Shown: piece by piece, positions 55,571-64,000 of the stretch
Layout: every line of letters starts with the position of its first letter
Position numbering within the stretch: position 1 is the stretch's first letter
DNA from: Pelagimonas varians
Lineage (GTDB): Bacteria > Pseudomonadota > Alphaproteobacteria > Rhodobacterales > Rhodobacteraceae
DNA: 64,000 bases
Assembly (NCBI RefSeq): GCF_003208435.1
Contig: NZ_QKMF01000003.1
Location: 310,001 to 374,000 of the forward strand
Reading direction: 5' to 3'
The notes under the pieces: model-generated
What the model was told of the DNA's origin: nothing
Database searches by the model: none
Seen by the model: the letters and a program-made list of their open reading frames with translations, nothing else
Program-made: the position numbers and the translations under genes

Positions 55571-56235
55571 CCTGTGACCTCTAACATATAACCCAATCCG
55601 CGCGCTGTTTTGATCGACACACCATGGGGGGCCAGACGGCGGCGCAGGCGTGACACATGCGGCTCAACAGCGGTGTCGTCGACATCGGCCCCAATGCCAT
55701 AAACATGGTCCATCAGCTGCGATTTCGAAACGATCCGGCCACGGCGTTCCAGCAGGCATTCCAGCACTGACAGCTCACGCCTTGGGATATCCAAGGCGGT
55801 TTCACCGAAACTGACCTGCCGCGTGGCGCGGTCAAACTCCAATGCGCCAAAGCTTTCTTTTGCGCCGTATTCCAATTCTTTACGCCGTGACAGCGCCCGG
55901 ATACGCGCCTCTAGCTCATCCATTTCAAAGGGTTTGACCAGATAATCATCGGCCCCCATGTCAAGCCCCGCCACCCGGTCGCTGGTGTCGCTGCGGGCCG
56001 TCAACAAGATCACCGGTGTGCCGTCTCCGCGCAGCCGCAACGCGCGCAAGATCTCAAGCCCGCTGCGTCCCGGCAAATTGATATCCAGCACAATCAAATC
56101 CGCGCCTTCGCGGGTCAAAAAACGATCCGCCTCATCCCCATCGTGTAGAACATCCGCCGCATGGCCGCGATCTTGCAGCCGGTAGGCAATGGCATTGGCC
56201 AGCGCCTCGTTGTCTTCGATGATGGCGATCCGCAT
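55567..56235 (-). CDS. OmpR-family response regulator (TctD-like)
   Basis: A 222-aa two-domain regulator. Receiver: acidic IIEDNE at the start, phosphoacceptor Asp in LIVLDINLPG (about residue 51), conserved Thr in VILLTARS and Lys in YLVKPFE. C-terminal winged helix with SVLECLLERRGRIVSKSQL. AGGAG precedes ATG 56235; the longer frame is unneeded. Divergent from the tctC-like gene with a palindrome in the 139-nt gap. Confidence 0.92.
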   Translation of the reverse strand: MRIAIIEDNEALANAIAYRLQDRGHAADVLHDGDEADRFLTREGADLIVLDINLPGRSGLEILRALRLRGDGTPVILLTARSDTSDRVAGLDMGADDYLVKPFEMDELEARIRALSRRKELEYGAKESFGALEFDRATRQVSFGETALDIPRRELSVLECLLERRGRIVSKSQLMDHVYGIGADVDDTAVEPHVSRLRRRLAPHGVSIKTARGLGYMLEVTG

Positions 56236-56280
56236 TTTCGCTCCTGCAAGCTTGGCGCAAGGTTGGACGCCCATGATCAG

Positions 56281-56316
56281 CACATAAGCCGGGGAATCAA
56301 TCCCCGAATTTATGTG
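56281..56316. promoter_or_regulatory. Hyphenated palindrome between tctD-like and tctC-like genes
   Basis: Nested inverted repeat: CACATAA - 3 nt - GGGGA - 5 nt - TCCCC - 4 nt - TTATGTG. It sits 46 nt upstream of the regulator start and 58 nt upstream of the receptor start, a natural site for control of both divergent genes by the response regulator. Confidence 0.55.
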
Positions 56317-56374
56317 ATGATCATGGTGGCGAAGAGGACGCAGCTATGATTGTCTGGTCAACAGGGAGGAACCA

Positions 56375-57463
56375 ATGACCGTTTCCAACTTTACGCGCCG
56401 TGCGACCATGGCACTGATCGCCGCCGCAGGATTTGCAGCACCTGCCGCCGCTGATGTCGATCTGGCGGGCAAAACCGTCGAATGGGTCATCCCGTTTTCT
56501 GAAACAGGTGGGTCGGCCAAATGGGCCAACTTCTTTGCGCCGCTGTTGTCCGAGGAACTGCCGGGTAATCCGACCGTTGTGGTGAAATTCATGCCCGGTG
56601 CGGGATCGACCAAAGGGGCCAACTGGTTTCAGAACCAGACCAAGGGCGATGGCACTTTGTTGTTCGGCTCGTCGGGCTCGACACAGTTCCCGTATCTGCT
56701 GGGTGATCCGCGGGTGCGTTATGAATACAACGACTGGAATGCGGTCATGGCGTCGGGCACCGGTGGTGTTGCCTATCTAAACGCTGACGACGGAGCCAAG
56801 TTTGATGGGTCTGCCAATGGTCTCAAGGACATCGATTTCATCTACGGGTCGCAAGGGGCCACACGTTTGGACCTTGTTCCATTGTTGGCGTGGCAGATGC
56901 TAGGCATGAATGTCGAACCTGTGTTTGGCATCAAGGGCCGCGGCGACGGTCGTTTGATGTTTGAACGCGGCGAAGCAACCATCGATTATCAGACCTCGTC
57001 TGGCTATCTTGGAGGCTCGGCCGAATTGGTGGCAAACGGCGACGCTGTTGCGATGATGTCATGGGGTGCGCTGGATGCGGATGGCAATATCGTGCGCGAC
57101 CCGACATTCCCGGAAATCCCGACTTTCAAAGAAGTTTGCGAAGCCACAGATGGGTGTGAAACCAGCGGCGAGGCTTGGGATGCGTGGAAAGCGTTCTTTG
57201 TTGCCGGGTTCCCGGTTCAAAAGTTGGCCTTTTTGCCTGCGGGCACCGATCAAGACATAGTCAACACTTATACAACTGCCTTTGAGGCCGTTGTGGCACG
57301 GGCAGATTTCCCTAAAATCTCTTCCAAGCGCGTGGGCAAGTACTTGGTCTTTACAGGTGCCAGTGCTCAAACAGCGCTGGGTACAGCCACCAATGTTCCG
57401 GACGAGGCCAAGGCCTATGTCACCACTTGGCTTAAAGATGCCTATGGTGTTGAGCTGAAATAA
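56375..57463 (+). CDS. tctC: Tripartite tricarboxylate transporter substrate-binding protein
   Basis: Periplasmic TctC/Bug-family receptor, 362 aa, with a Sec signal peptide (residues 1 to about 26, cleavage after AAPAAA). Conserved positions: VEWVIPFSETGGS (about 36-48), FMPGAGSTKGANWF (about 73-86) and late TWLKDAYGVELK. It is somewhat longer than most Bug proteins (about 320 aa), with a cysteine pair CEATDGC near 255. AGGGAGGA precedes the start. Followed by the membrane subunits; it delivers a carboxylate to TctAB. Confidence 0.9.
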   Translation: MTVSNFTRRATMALIAAAGFAAPAAADVDLAGKTVEWVIPFSETGGSAKWANFFAPLLSEELPGNPTVVVKFMPGAGSTKGANWFQNQTKGDGTLLFGSSGSTQFPYLLGDPRVRYEYNDWNAVMASGTGGVAYLNADDGAKFDGSANGLKDIDFIYGSQGATRLDLVPLLAWQMLGMNVEPVFGIKGRGDGRLMFERGEATIDYQTSSGYLGGSAELVANGDAVAMMSWGALDADGNIVRDPTFPEIPTFKEVCEATDGCETSGEAWDAWKAFFVAGFPVQKLAFLPAGTDQDIVNTYTTAFEAVVARADFPKISSKRVGKYLVFTGASAQTALGTATNVPDEAKAYVTTWLKDAYGVELK

Positions 57464-57541
57464 GCTCCGTCTTTGGATGGGTGGCTGCACGCCGCCCATC
57501 CCACTCCCATTTTCCAAATTACACTTGAAAGGCGGCTCCCA

Positions 57542-59572
57542 ATGGAGGCTTTCGCCACTGCTCTACCTGCGCTTGGCGAAGCGTGGGCTTTGATTTTGCA
57601 ACCTGTTGTTCTGGGCTATCTGGTGCTGGGCGTCGTTATGGGGCTGGCCGTTGGTGTCTTTCCCGGGCTTGGTGGTATTGCCGGACTGTCCTTGTTGCTG
57701 CCCTTTATGTTTGGCATGGATCCGATCTTGGGTCTCGCACTGATGATCGGTATGGTTGCGGTTGTTCCAACCTCTGACACGTTCGCAAGCGTTTTGATGG
57801 GGATACCGGGATCTTCTGCTTCGCAGGCGACGGTTCTAGACGGATTCCCAATGGCCAAAAAGGGCGAAGCCGCCCGTGCGCTGTCGGCGGCCTTTGCGTC
57901 GTCGCTTTTTGGCGGTCTGGTTGGTGCGTCCTTTCTAACGATGTTCATTTTGGTGGCGCGGCCAATTGTGTTGGCCTTTGGTCTGCCCGAAATGCTGATG
58001 ATCACCGTTTTGGGCCTGTCGATGGTGGCGGTTCTGGCCGGACGAATTGCGCTCAAAGGGCTGGCCGCGGCGGGTTTGGGCCTGATGATCGGCACCATAG
58101 GTGAGGCCGACGCAGGCGGCAGCCTGCGCATGGCCAGCTATGATATTCCCTATCTGACTGATGGCCTGAAACTGGTCATTGTTGGCCTTGGCGTCTTTGC
58201 CATTCCCGAAATTGTTTCGCTGCTGCGCCAAGACCGATCGATCGCCAAAGGCGCATCGCTGGGCGGCGGCTGGATGGATGGCGTGCGTGACTGGTTTGCC
58301 AATATCTGGCTGTCGGTACGCTGTTCGATCATCGGTGTCGTGGTTGGGGTCATCCCCGGTCTTGGCGGCTCGGTCGTGGACTGGATTGCCTATGGGCATG
58401 CGGTGCAAACCACCAAAGACAAAAGCAACTTTGGCAAAGGCGAAGTGCGCGGCGTCATTGGGCCTGAAAGCTCAAACAACGCCAAGGAGGGCGGCGGTCT
58501 GGTTCCAACATTGCTGTTTGGTATCCCCGGCTCCGGCTCCATGGCGATCTTTATCGGCGCGGTGGCCTTGTTGGGGTCGGGCGACATCGAAGTCGGCCCT
58601 AGCATGCTCAAAGACAACCTCGACATCACCTATTCCATCGTCTGGTTACTGGCGCTGGCCAATGTTGTGGGCACGATCTTGTGCATCGCAGCGTCGGGCG
58701 GGATAGCCAAGCTAACCACCATTCGCTTTACCTATCTGGCTCCGTTCCTGTTCATGCTGATCAGCTTTGCGGCGTTTCAGTCTGGTCAAAACTTCGAAGA
58801 CCTTCTGGCCCTGTTTGCCATTGGTTTGATCGGCATTTTCCTGCGCCGCTTTGACTGGTCGCGTCCTGCGTTTTTGATTGGGTTTGTTCTGTCCAACCCT
58901 GTGGAAAAATTCACCAACCAAGCGTTTCAGATCGCCAGTTTCCGGTTTCGCAAGGGGTTTGATGTCGGGATGGAGTATGTGTTCAGCCCGATTGTGATTG
59001 TCTTGATCATCATCACGATTGTTTCGGTGGTTCTGGGCATTCGCCAAGCCAAATCGATCATGGCCGAAGGCGATGTGAAATCAGGATCCAAGCGGGCACC
59101 ATTGGTGTTCTTGCTGGTGATCGGGGGCTATTTTGTCGCCGCGTTGATCAATGCCAACGCCATTCCCGACTACAATATGACAGACAAGGTGATCCCGCTG
59201 TTCATCGGAGGCTTTTCCCTGCTGTGCTGTGTGATTTTGTTGGTGCAAATGATGCGCAAACCAGAAGGTGATTCCATCTTTGCCGATAAGGAAGTCGCTG
59301 GCGAAGACGCTGATGCGCCCTATGGATTGTGGTCAACACTGGCGTGGTTTGGGGCTCTGATCGTCGCAACATGGTTTGTTGGGTTTATTCTGGCTTTGGT
59401 CGGATTTTTGGTCAGCTTTTTGCGCGTCCGTGCCGGGGCTGGGTGGGGCAAAACCCTACTGCTGACCACGCTGGGCATCGCATTTATGTGCCTGATGGCC
59501 GGTGCCTTGAACCGTGATTTCCCTCCGGGTCTTTTGCAGGGGGCGGCTGATTTGCCGTGGCCGTTGAAATGA
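57542..59572 (+). CDS. Fused TctA-TctB tripartite tricarboxylate transporter membrane protein
   Basis: A 676-aa protein. Residues 1 to about 505 are a TctA large subunit with FPGLGGIAGLSLLLPF (about 40-55) and VIPGLGGSVVDWIAYG (about 271-286), the twin motifs of TctA. After a polar linker, residues about 515-676 form a four-helix TctB-like domain. Usually TctB is separate; here it is C-terminally fused. GAAAGG nine nt upstream supports ATG 57542. The stop overlaps the isomerase start (ATGA). Imports tri- or dicarboxylates with sodium or protons. Confidence 0.9.
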   Translation: MEAFATALPALGEAWALILQPVVLGYLVLGVVMGLAVGVFPGLGGIAGLSLLLPFMFGMDPILGLALMIGMVAVVPTSDTFASVLMGIPGSSASQATVLDGFPMAKKGEAARALSAAFASSLFGGLVGASFLTMFILVARPIVLAFGLPEMLMITVLGLSMVAVLAGRIALKGLAAAGLGLMIGTIGEADAGGSLRMASYDIPYLTDGLKLVIVGLGVFAIPEIVSLLRQDRSIAKGASLGGGWMDGVRDWFANIWLSVRCSIIGVVVGVIPGLGGSVVDWIAYGHAVQTTKDKSNFGKGEVRGVIGPESSNNAKEGGGLVPTLLFGIPGSGSMAIFIGAVALLGSGDIEVGPSMLKDNLDITYSIVWLLALANVVGTILCIAASGGIAKLTTIRFTYLAPFLFMLISFAAFQSGQNFEDLLALFAIGLIGIFLRRFDWSRPAFLIGFVLSNPVEKFTNQAFQIASFRFRKGFDVGMEYVFSPIVIVLIIITIVSVVLGIRQAKSIMAEGDVKSGSKRAPLVFLLVIGGYFVAALINANAIPDYNMTDKVIPLFIGGFSLLCCVILLVQMMRKPEGDSIFADKEVAGEDADAPYGLWSTLAWFGALIVATWFVGFILALVGFLVSFLRVRAGAGWGKTLLLTTLGIAFMCLMAGALNRDFPPGLLQGAADLPWPLK

Positions 59573-60669
59573 GCCAGACAGGAATTCCTTATATCTTTAT
59601 GAGGGGCGGCACATCACGTGGCCCCTACTTTCACCGCGATGACCTGCCCGAAGACCAAGAGAGTTTGGCCAAAGTGCTGATAGCCGTACTTGGGGCGGGT
59701 CATTCGTTAAATATTGACGGAATTGGCGGAGGCGCGGCGGTGACAACCAAGGTCGCGATACTGTCAAAGAGCGCGGAAAACTGGGCCGATATCGACTATT
59801 TCTTTGCACAGGTTTCGGTCGAAGAGCGCCGCGTTGATTTCAAACCAACGTGCGGAAATATCCTGTCAGGAGTTGGACCAGCTGCCATCGAAATGGGATT
59901 GGTCGAACCGATGGGTGATGAAACCGAAATCAGGGTGAGGGCCGTCAATACCGGCGCACAGGTGGTGGCCAAAGTTAAAACCCCCGGTGCCAAACTAACC
60001 TACCAAGGGGATACCGCCATCGCGGGTGCACCGGGCAAATCTGCGCCTGTGCAACTGTCGTTTATGGGTGTTTCCGGATCGTCTACTGGGGCGTTTTTGC
60101 CGACGGGCAACCTGCGCGACAGCTTTGATGGGATCGAGGTGACCTGCATGGATGTTGCTATGCCCGTTGTAATTGCCCGCGCCGCGGACTTTGGTTTGAC
60201 AGGGTATGAAACTGCCGCTGAACTGGATGCCAATCGCGGGTTCTTTGAGCGGATGGAGGCAATCCGCAGGCAAGCGGGGCACAAGATGGGGATGGGTGAT
60301 GTGTCTAATTCGGTCACGCCCAAATTCGGCCTGCTCGCCCCTGCCGCAAAGGGGGGAACCATCGCTGCACGCTATTTTATGCCTAAAAACACCCATCCGA
60401 CAATGGCCGTGACCGGTGCGCAATGCTTGGCGTCCTCTGCGCTGACACCGGGAACCGTGGCCGATGGTTTACTGGACCGGCCAACGTCAAGTCCGGCCAA
60501 TGTGGTGCTTGAGCATGCTTCGGGCACAATTGAGGTGTTGATCGATTATGCCAGCGATAACGGTTTCGATCTCAGATCGGCCGGCCTTGTGCGGACAGCA
60601 CGAAAACTGGCTGACGGCCATGTCTATATTCCCAGTGAAATCTGGGCAGGAAGGGAGGATGGGAAATGA
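59569..60669 (+). CDS. PrpF-family isomerase (aconitate-type / 4-oxalomesaconate tautomerase-like)
   Basis: A 366-aa diaminopimelate-epimerase-fold protein: FMRGGTSRGPYFHRDDLP (about 9-26), DGIGGGAAVTTKVAIL (about 47-62) and TCGNILSGVGPAAIE with the conserved Cys near residue 87. PrpF relatives move double bonds in 2-methylaconitate, trans-aconitate or oxalomesaconate. It starts inside the transporter stop codon and ends overlapping the stress-protein start, so the product is translationally coupled. With a TcuA-like enzyme close by, isomerising an aconitate is a good guess; direct proof is lacking. Confidence 0.88.
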   Translation: MSQTGIPYIFMRGGTSRGPYFHRDDLPEDQESLAKVLIAVLGAGHSLNIDGIGGGAAVTTKVAILSKSAENWADIDYFFAQVSVEERRVDFKPTCGNILSGVGPAAIEMGLVEPMGDETEIRVRAVNTGAQVVAKVKTPGAKLTYQGDTAIAGAPGKSAPVQLSFMGVSGSSTGAFLPTGNLRDSFDGIEVTCMDVAMPVVIARAADFGLTGYETAAELDANRGFFERMEAIRRQAGHKMGMGDVSNSVTPKFGLLAPAAKGGTIAARYFMPKNTHPTMAVTGAQCLASSALTPGTVADGLLDRPTSSPANVVLEHASGTIEVLIDYASDNGFDLRSAGLVRTARKLADGHVYIPSEIWAGREDGK

Positions 60670-61484
60670 GTATTCGCAATATTCTTGTCGCTTTTAACGG
60701 GTCTGACAGCGCAGTGTCCGCCTTGAAATATGCGGTCTCTCTGGCCGGAGACGACGCACATGTCACCGCGCTTTTGGCCCATTCCACCCATCAAACCGTC
60801 AACAGCAATGATGCTTGGGTGCCAGCCAAAGCGCGCGAGATTATCCAGCAGGCCAATGCCGATATTCTGGATACGATTGCCACTCGGTTCGAAAGCCTGC
60901 GCAGCTCTTTTGATCTGGGCGACCGGCTGACGTTTCAGCGCGCCGCAGGGCGTGTTGATGCGGTGCTGGCGGAATGTGCTCGCGGCTATGATTTGTTGGT
61001 TGTCGGGCAGGACAGGGGCGAAGGCGTGGACGAACACGTCACTTTGCATCCTGATCGCATCGCTTTGATGAGCGGGCGGCCGATTTTGATCGTTCCGCGT
61101 GGCTATGATGCGCAGGCCAGCCACACACATGCCGTGATGGCTTGGGATGGCGGACGGGCGGCGGCACGGGCCTTGTCTGACAGTCTGGGATTGCTAGAGG
61201 CACAGGGCCGCGTCACGGTTTTGACAATCGGCGACACGCCAACACCGCGTCCGGTGTCCGAAGTGTTGCTGCAGTTGACCCGCCACGGTGTGACCGCCAA
61301 TCACCAATCGATCGTCGCAGAGCCGGGCATGGCCCGTGCGCTGCTGGCCTATTGCCGCGAACAAGATCCCTGTTTGTTGGTCATGGGGGCCTACGAGCAT
61401 TCGAAATTTCGCGAAGATTTTCTTGGGGGGGTGACGGCGCGCGTGCTGCGCGACACACCGATCCCGGTTCTACTATCACATTGA
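60666..61484 (+). CDS. Universal stress protein family protein, two Usp domains
   Basis: A 272-aa tandem Usp protein. First domain residues about 1-140 (ILVAFNGSDSAVSALKYAV, ending RPILIVPRG); second about 150-272 (VMAWDGGRAAARAL, MGAYEHSKFRE, ending TPIPVLLSH). ATP-loop glycine pattern is weak. Often found inside TTT operons; role unknown, perhaps regulatory. Overlaps the upstream gene by 4 nt. Confidence 0.88.
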   Translation: MSIRNILVAFNGSDSAVSALKYAVSLAGDDAHVTALLAHSTHQTVNSNDAWVPAKAREIIQQANADILDTIATRFESLRSSFDLGDRLTFQRAAGRVDAVLAECARGYDLLVVGQDRGEGVDEHVTLHPDRIALMSGRPILIVPRGYDAQASHTHAVMAWDGGRAAARALSDSLGLLEAQGRVTVLTIGDTPTPRPVSEVLLQLTRHGVTANHQSIVAEPGMARALLAYCREQDPCLLVMGAYEHSKFREDFLGGVTARVLRDTPIPVLLSH

Positions 61485-61493
61485 GGGGCTGAC

Positions 61494-61682
61494 ATGACAT
61501 CTCATGATGCACACCGCCAAATCACCACTGCAATTGAAACGCTGACTGGATTGCGCAACGATCTGGGTGTTCTATTGTGCGCAAATGATGCCAAACCGCT
61601 GGCAGACACGTCCGAAAACCGCCAGCTGCGCGATCTGCACAAAAGCGTGTCGCGGGCTGTGGCGGCTTATCACAAAGGATAA
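61494..61682 (+). CDS. Small conserved-context hypothetical protein
   Basis: A 62-aa, mostly alpha-helical protein beginning MTSHDAHRQITTAIETL, located 9 nt after the stress-protein gene and 2 nt before the 2-hydroxyacid dehydrogenase gene. GAGGGGCTGAC precedes the ATG. I do not recognise a family. Tight spacing on both sides supports that it is real. Confidence 0.65.
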   Translation: MTSHDAHRQITTAIETLTGLRNDLGVLLCANDAKPLADTSENRQLRDLHKSVSRAVAAYHKG

Positions 61683-61684
61683 AA

Positions 61685-62659
61685 ATGATGCGCGTCCACA
61701 TACTTGACGATTGGTTCGACACGCTGCGCGGTTTGCCGTGTTTCGACAAACTGAAGGCGCATGATGTCACGGTTTGGACAGATCACCTCGAGGATGAGGA
61801 CGCCTTGGCGGCGCGCTTGTCAGAGGCCGAAGCCCTTGTGCTGTTTCGTGAACGCACGCCGGTTTCGCTTGGGTTGTTGGAGCGGTTGCCAAATTTGCGC
61901 TTGATCAGCCAACGCGGCGTTTATCCGCATGTCGATGTGCAGGCCTGCCGCGATCAGAAGGTGTTATTGTGTTCCAAAATGCCAGCGGGCGCGCCGTCTT
62001 ATGCAGCGGCAGAATTGACTTGGGCGTTGATCATGGCAGGGATGCGCGATTTGCCAACCCAAATGCAAAGCACCAAAGCCGGAAATTGGCTGGCAGGCGT
62101 GGGCAAAACCCTGCGTGGGCGGCGGATTGGTCTTTATGGCTATGGCCGGATCGCCAAAACCGTCGCCGGTTATGCCAAAGCCTTTGGGATGGAGGTTGTT
62201 TGGTGGTCCTCAGGCGAAGGCCGCGCCCGCGCCCGCCACGACGGTGAAATCGTGGCAGACAGCCGCCAAGCGTTCTTTGCCGAATGCGATGTGGTCTCGC
62301 TCCATGTGCGCCAAAAGCCGGAAACGCGCGGCATAATCACCGCTGATGATTTCGCCTCCATGGCACCGGGGGCCCTGTTTGTGAACACATCCCGGGCAGG
62401 GTTGATCGCGCCGGGGGCTTTGTTGGCCGCGTTGAATGCGGGCCGACCGGGAAAGGCCGCGATTGATGTCTTTGATACCGAACCGATGACGGATGCCGCA
62501 GACCCGCTTTTGGCGCATCCCAATTTGATGGCAACGCCGCATATCGGGTTTGTCACCGAGGATGAATTTGAAATGCAGTTCGGCGATATTTTCGATCAGG
62601 TGGTTGCCTATGCCAAAGGGGAACCGATCCATATGATCAATCCGGACGTCTGGCGCTAA
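61685..62659 (+). CDS. D-isomer specific 2-hydroxyacid dehydrogenase
   Basis: A 324-aa NAD(P)-dependent dehydrogenase of the SerA/GhrA group: nucleotide loop GLYGYGRIAKTV (about 145-156), catalytic Arg in VNTSRAGLI (about 231-239), Glu in DTEPM and His in ATPHIGF (about 283-289). AAAGGA precedes the start. The substrate is unknown; in this operon it could reduce or oxidise a keto acid arising from the imported acid. Its end overlaps the convergent LysR gene by 4 nt. Confidence 0.9.
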   Translation: MMRVHILDDWFDTLRGLPCFDKLKAHDVTVWTDHLEDEDALAARLSEAEALVLFRERTPVSLGLLERLPNLRLISQRGVYPHVDVQACRDQKVLLCSKMPAGAPSYAAAELTWALIMAGMRDLPTQMQSTKAGNWLAGVGKTLRGRRIGLYGYGRIAKTVAGYAKAFGMEVVWWSSGEGRARARHDGEIVADSRQAFFAECDVVSLHVRQKPETRGIITADDFASMAPGALFVNTSRAGLIAPGALLAALNAGRPGKAAIDVFDTEPMTDAADPLLAHPNLMATPHIGFVTEDEFEMQFGDIFDQVVAYAKGEPIHMINPDVWR

Positions 62660-63549
62660 ATCACGGCGCGAATGGCGTCTTTGGTGGCGGCGACCGCACT
62701 TGTGTCGGATTGCCCGATCCGTGACAAAATGCCGACAGATCGGGTGATGACAGGTGCTGGCATGGCACAACTGGCAACCCGATTATGGTCAATGGCAGAC
62801 TGCGGCAGCAGGGCCACGCCCATTCCTGCCACCACCAGATCCATAGCTGTGCTCGATCGGCCAACCTCATAGGTCCAATGCAGCGCGCGGCGTGATTTGG
62901 CCATCGCCTCATCTATCAACAACCGGTTGCCGGTGCCGCGTGCGGGCAAAATCAACGGTGTTGCTGTTAAGGCATCCCAACTTGCGAACTGGAGTTCGGC
63001 CAACTCGTGCCCATGCGGAACCGCCAACATGATTTGATCATCCAGCAAGGGCTCAAACACCGTCGCTGGTTCCAGCATTGGAATGGAACACAGTCCAAAA
63101 TCTGCGTCACCACCCGCGACAGCTTCTGCAACCTGATTGGCGGATCCGTCCAAAATCCGAATGCGCGCCTTGGCACTTTCGGCGCGCAGCGTTTTCATCG
63201 CGGGGATCAATAAAGTGGTGACAATTGTGGGGACTGCGGCAACCGTCACAATTGCCCCGCGCTGATAATCAAACGCAACGCTGTCATCGCGCATGGCGCG
63301 GGTGGTTTCCTGAGCGTCTTGCAAAATCGCTTCGGCGCGGGCCTGTAGGCGCTTGGCCGCCAACGTGGGTTTCACCGTCCGCGTGGTGCGCTCAAATAGC
63401 GTGCTGTCTAGTGCTTGTTCCAGCTTTTGCACCCGCCGTGTGATGGCCGATTGCGACAGGTTCAACTGTTCTGCTGCCGCATGAAAAGACCCGGTTTCCT
63501 TGACTGCCAAAAAGGCTTCGAGATCGCTGAAATCATAATTGATGCGCAT
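62656..63549 (-). CDS. LysR family transcriptional regulator (TcuR-like position)
   Basis: A 297-aa LysR protein with HTH about residues 5-63 (LEAFLAVKETGSFHAAAEQL, SQSAITRRVQKLE) and an effector domain (VTVAAVPTIVTTLLIPAM). It is divergent from a TcuA-like gene with a 78-nt gap, the arrangement of tcuR and tcuA in tricarballylate clusters. A regulator of tcuA and possibly of the TTT operon is inferred. Confidence 0.9.
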   Translation of the reverse strand: MRINYDFSDLEAFLAVKETGSFHAAAEQLNLSQSAITRRVQKLEQALDSTLFERTTRTVKPTLAAKRLQARAEAILQDAQETTRAMRDDSVAFDYQRGAIVTVAAVPTIVTTLLIPAMKTLRAESAKARIRILDGSANQVAEAVAGGDADFGLCSIPMLEPATVFEPLLDDQIMLAVPHGHELAELQFASWDALTATPLILPARGTGNRLLIDEAMAKSRRALHWTYEVGRSSTAMDLVVAGMGVALLPQSAIDHNRVASCAMPAPVITRSVGILSRIGQSDTSAVAATKDAIRAVI

Positions 63550-63627
63550 TGCGCACTAATCACACAAAAAGCGTCATTGGTCAAATTAAAGCCACAGCGA
63601 TAGGAGTAACACAGCAAAGGAAACCTT

Positions 63628-64000
63628 ATGACCCAAGCGTATGACATCGTGGTAATTGGCGGCGGCAACGCTGCTTTATGCGCGGCCATGACCGCCGCCG
63701 AAACCGGTGCGCGCGTCTTGATCCTTGAGACCGCCCCGAAACCATATCGGGGTGGCAATTCCCGCCATACCCGCAATTTTCGCTGCATGCATACCGGGCC
63801 GCTCGGGCCTTTGGTGGATGACTATAGCGAAGACGAATATCTGGCCGATCTGATCAAGGTGACAGGCGGTAAAACCGATGAAACTCTGGCCCGATTGGCC
63901 ATCAGCAGCTCAGAAGAATGCCTGCCGTGGATGCAAGATCACGGGGTGCATTTTCAGCCTTCGCTGTCTGGCACATTGTCCTTGGCGCGCACCAACGCGT
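63628..64000 (+). CDS. tcuA: FAD-dependent tricarballylate dehydrogenase-like protein, N-terminal part (TcuA-like)
   Basis: The first 124 residues are visible; the gene runs off the window. FAD-binding VVIGGGNAALCAAMTAAETG (residues about 8-27) and then RGGNSRHTRNFRC, the GGNS-RH-TRN pattern of TcuA in the succinate dehydrogenase/fumarate reductase flavoprotein family. TcuA oxidises tricarballylate to cis-aconitate. AAAGGA precedes ATG 63628. The neighbouring tricarboxylate transporter and aconitate-type isomerase fit this assignment. Confidence 0.85.
   Translation, partial: MTQAYDIVVIGGGNAALCAAMTAAETGARVLILETAPKPYRGGNSRHTRNFRCMHTGPLGPLVDDYSEDEYLADLIKVTGGKTDETLARLAISSSEECLPWMQDHGVHFQPSLSGTLSLARTNA

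Overview
The window looks like chromosomal DNA of a marine alphaproteobacterium, most likely a Rhodobacteraceae / Roseobacter-group member. This is inferred from gene content: a DddD-type DMSP degradation cluster, a tripartite tricarboxylate transporter (TTT) cluster, a CUT2 sugar importer, many LysR regulators and very large RTX/VCBS proteins. No rRNA, tRNA, CRISPR array or complete insertion sequence was recognised.

Layout. 1-5148: the end of a YtfQ-type sugar-binding protein, then ATPase, two permeases and a mandelate-racemase-subgroup enolase, tightly coupled. 5198-8088: a LysR regulator divergent from a sterol-desaturase-family membrane hydroxylase, then a YdeI-family gene. 9006-26690: two secreted-protein genes facing each other. 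The small one (731 aa, + strand) and the giant one (4058 aa, - strand) share an N-terminal module of eight ~49-residue repeats plus a VCBS domain. They also share a leader with a terminator-like hairpin just before the start codon. The giant carries 28 FG-GAP repeats arranged as four groups of exactly seven, each closed by an RTX block; this reads as four integrin-type seven-bladed propellers. Between the two genes lie a quinone-oxidoreductase / quinol-monooxygenase operon with its divergent LysR and an IS110-like transposase remnant.

27643-34711: a thiol peroxidase-like protein, a decayed amino-acid ABC permease, a DUF2322 protein, and a possible small natural-product cluster: cytosine-deaminase-like amidohydrolase, cytochrome P450, and a convergent adenylation-carrier-thioesterase protein with a cysteine where the thioesterase serine is expected and an extra C-terminal beta-sandwich. 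35187-44889: a ddd cluster for dimethylsulfoniopropionate (DMSP): dddC/mmsA-like dehydrogenase, LysR, BCCT transporter, DddD CoA-transferase/lyase, a GMC flavin dehydrogenase (DddA-like) and a second LysR. Together they would import DMSP, release DMS and take the C3 product through malonate semialdehyde to acetyl-CoA. 45108-48195: a three-gene operon (DUF1772, DUF4345, NmrA-like) divergent from an AraC regulator. 48618-49912: the two subunits of a 3-oxoacid CoA-transferase behind a 41-bp palindrome.

49913-54200 is a gene graveyard: fragments of a TctC/TctB/TctA transporter, a sulfatase, a homogentisate dioxygenase, a haem-c-motif piece, a secreted protein and a PepSY membrane protein. 54206-64000 is an intact TTT cluster: TctE/TctD two-component system, TctC, a TctA-TctB fusion, a PrpF-family isomerase, a universal stress protein, a small ORF, a 2-hydroxyacid dehydrogenase, and a LysR divergent from a TcuA-like tricarballylate dehydrogenase cut by the window end. 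The set points to tricarballylate or aconitate-type acid use.
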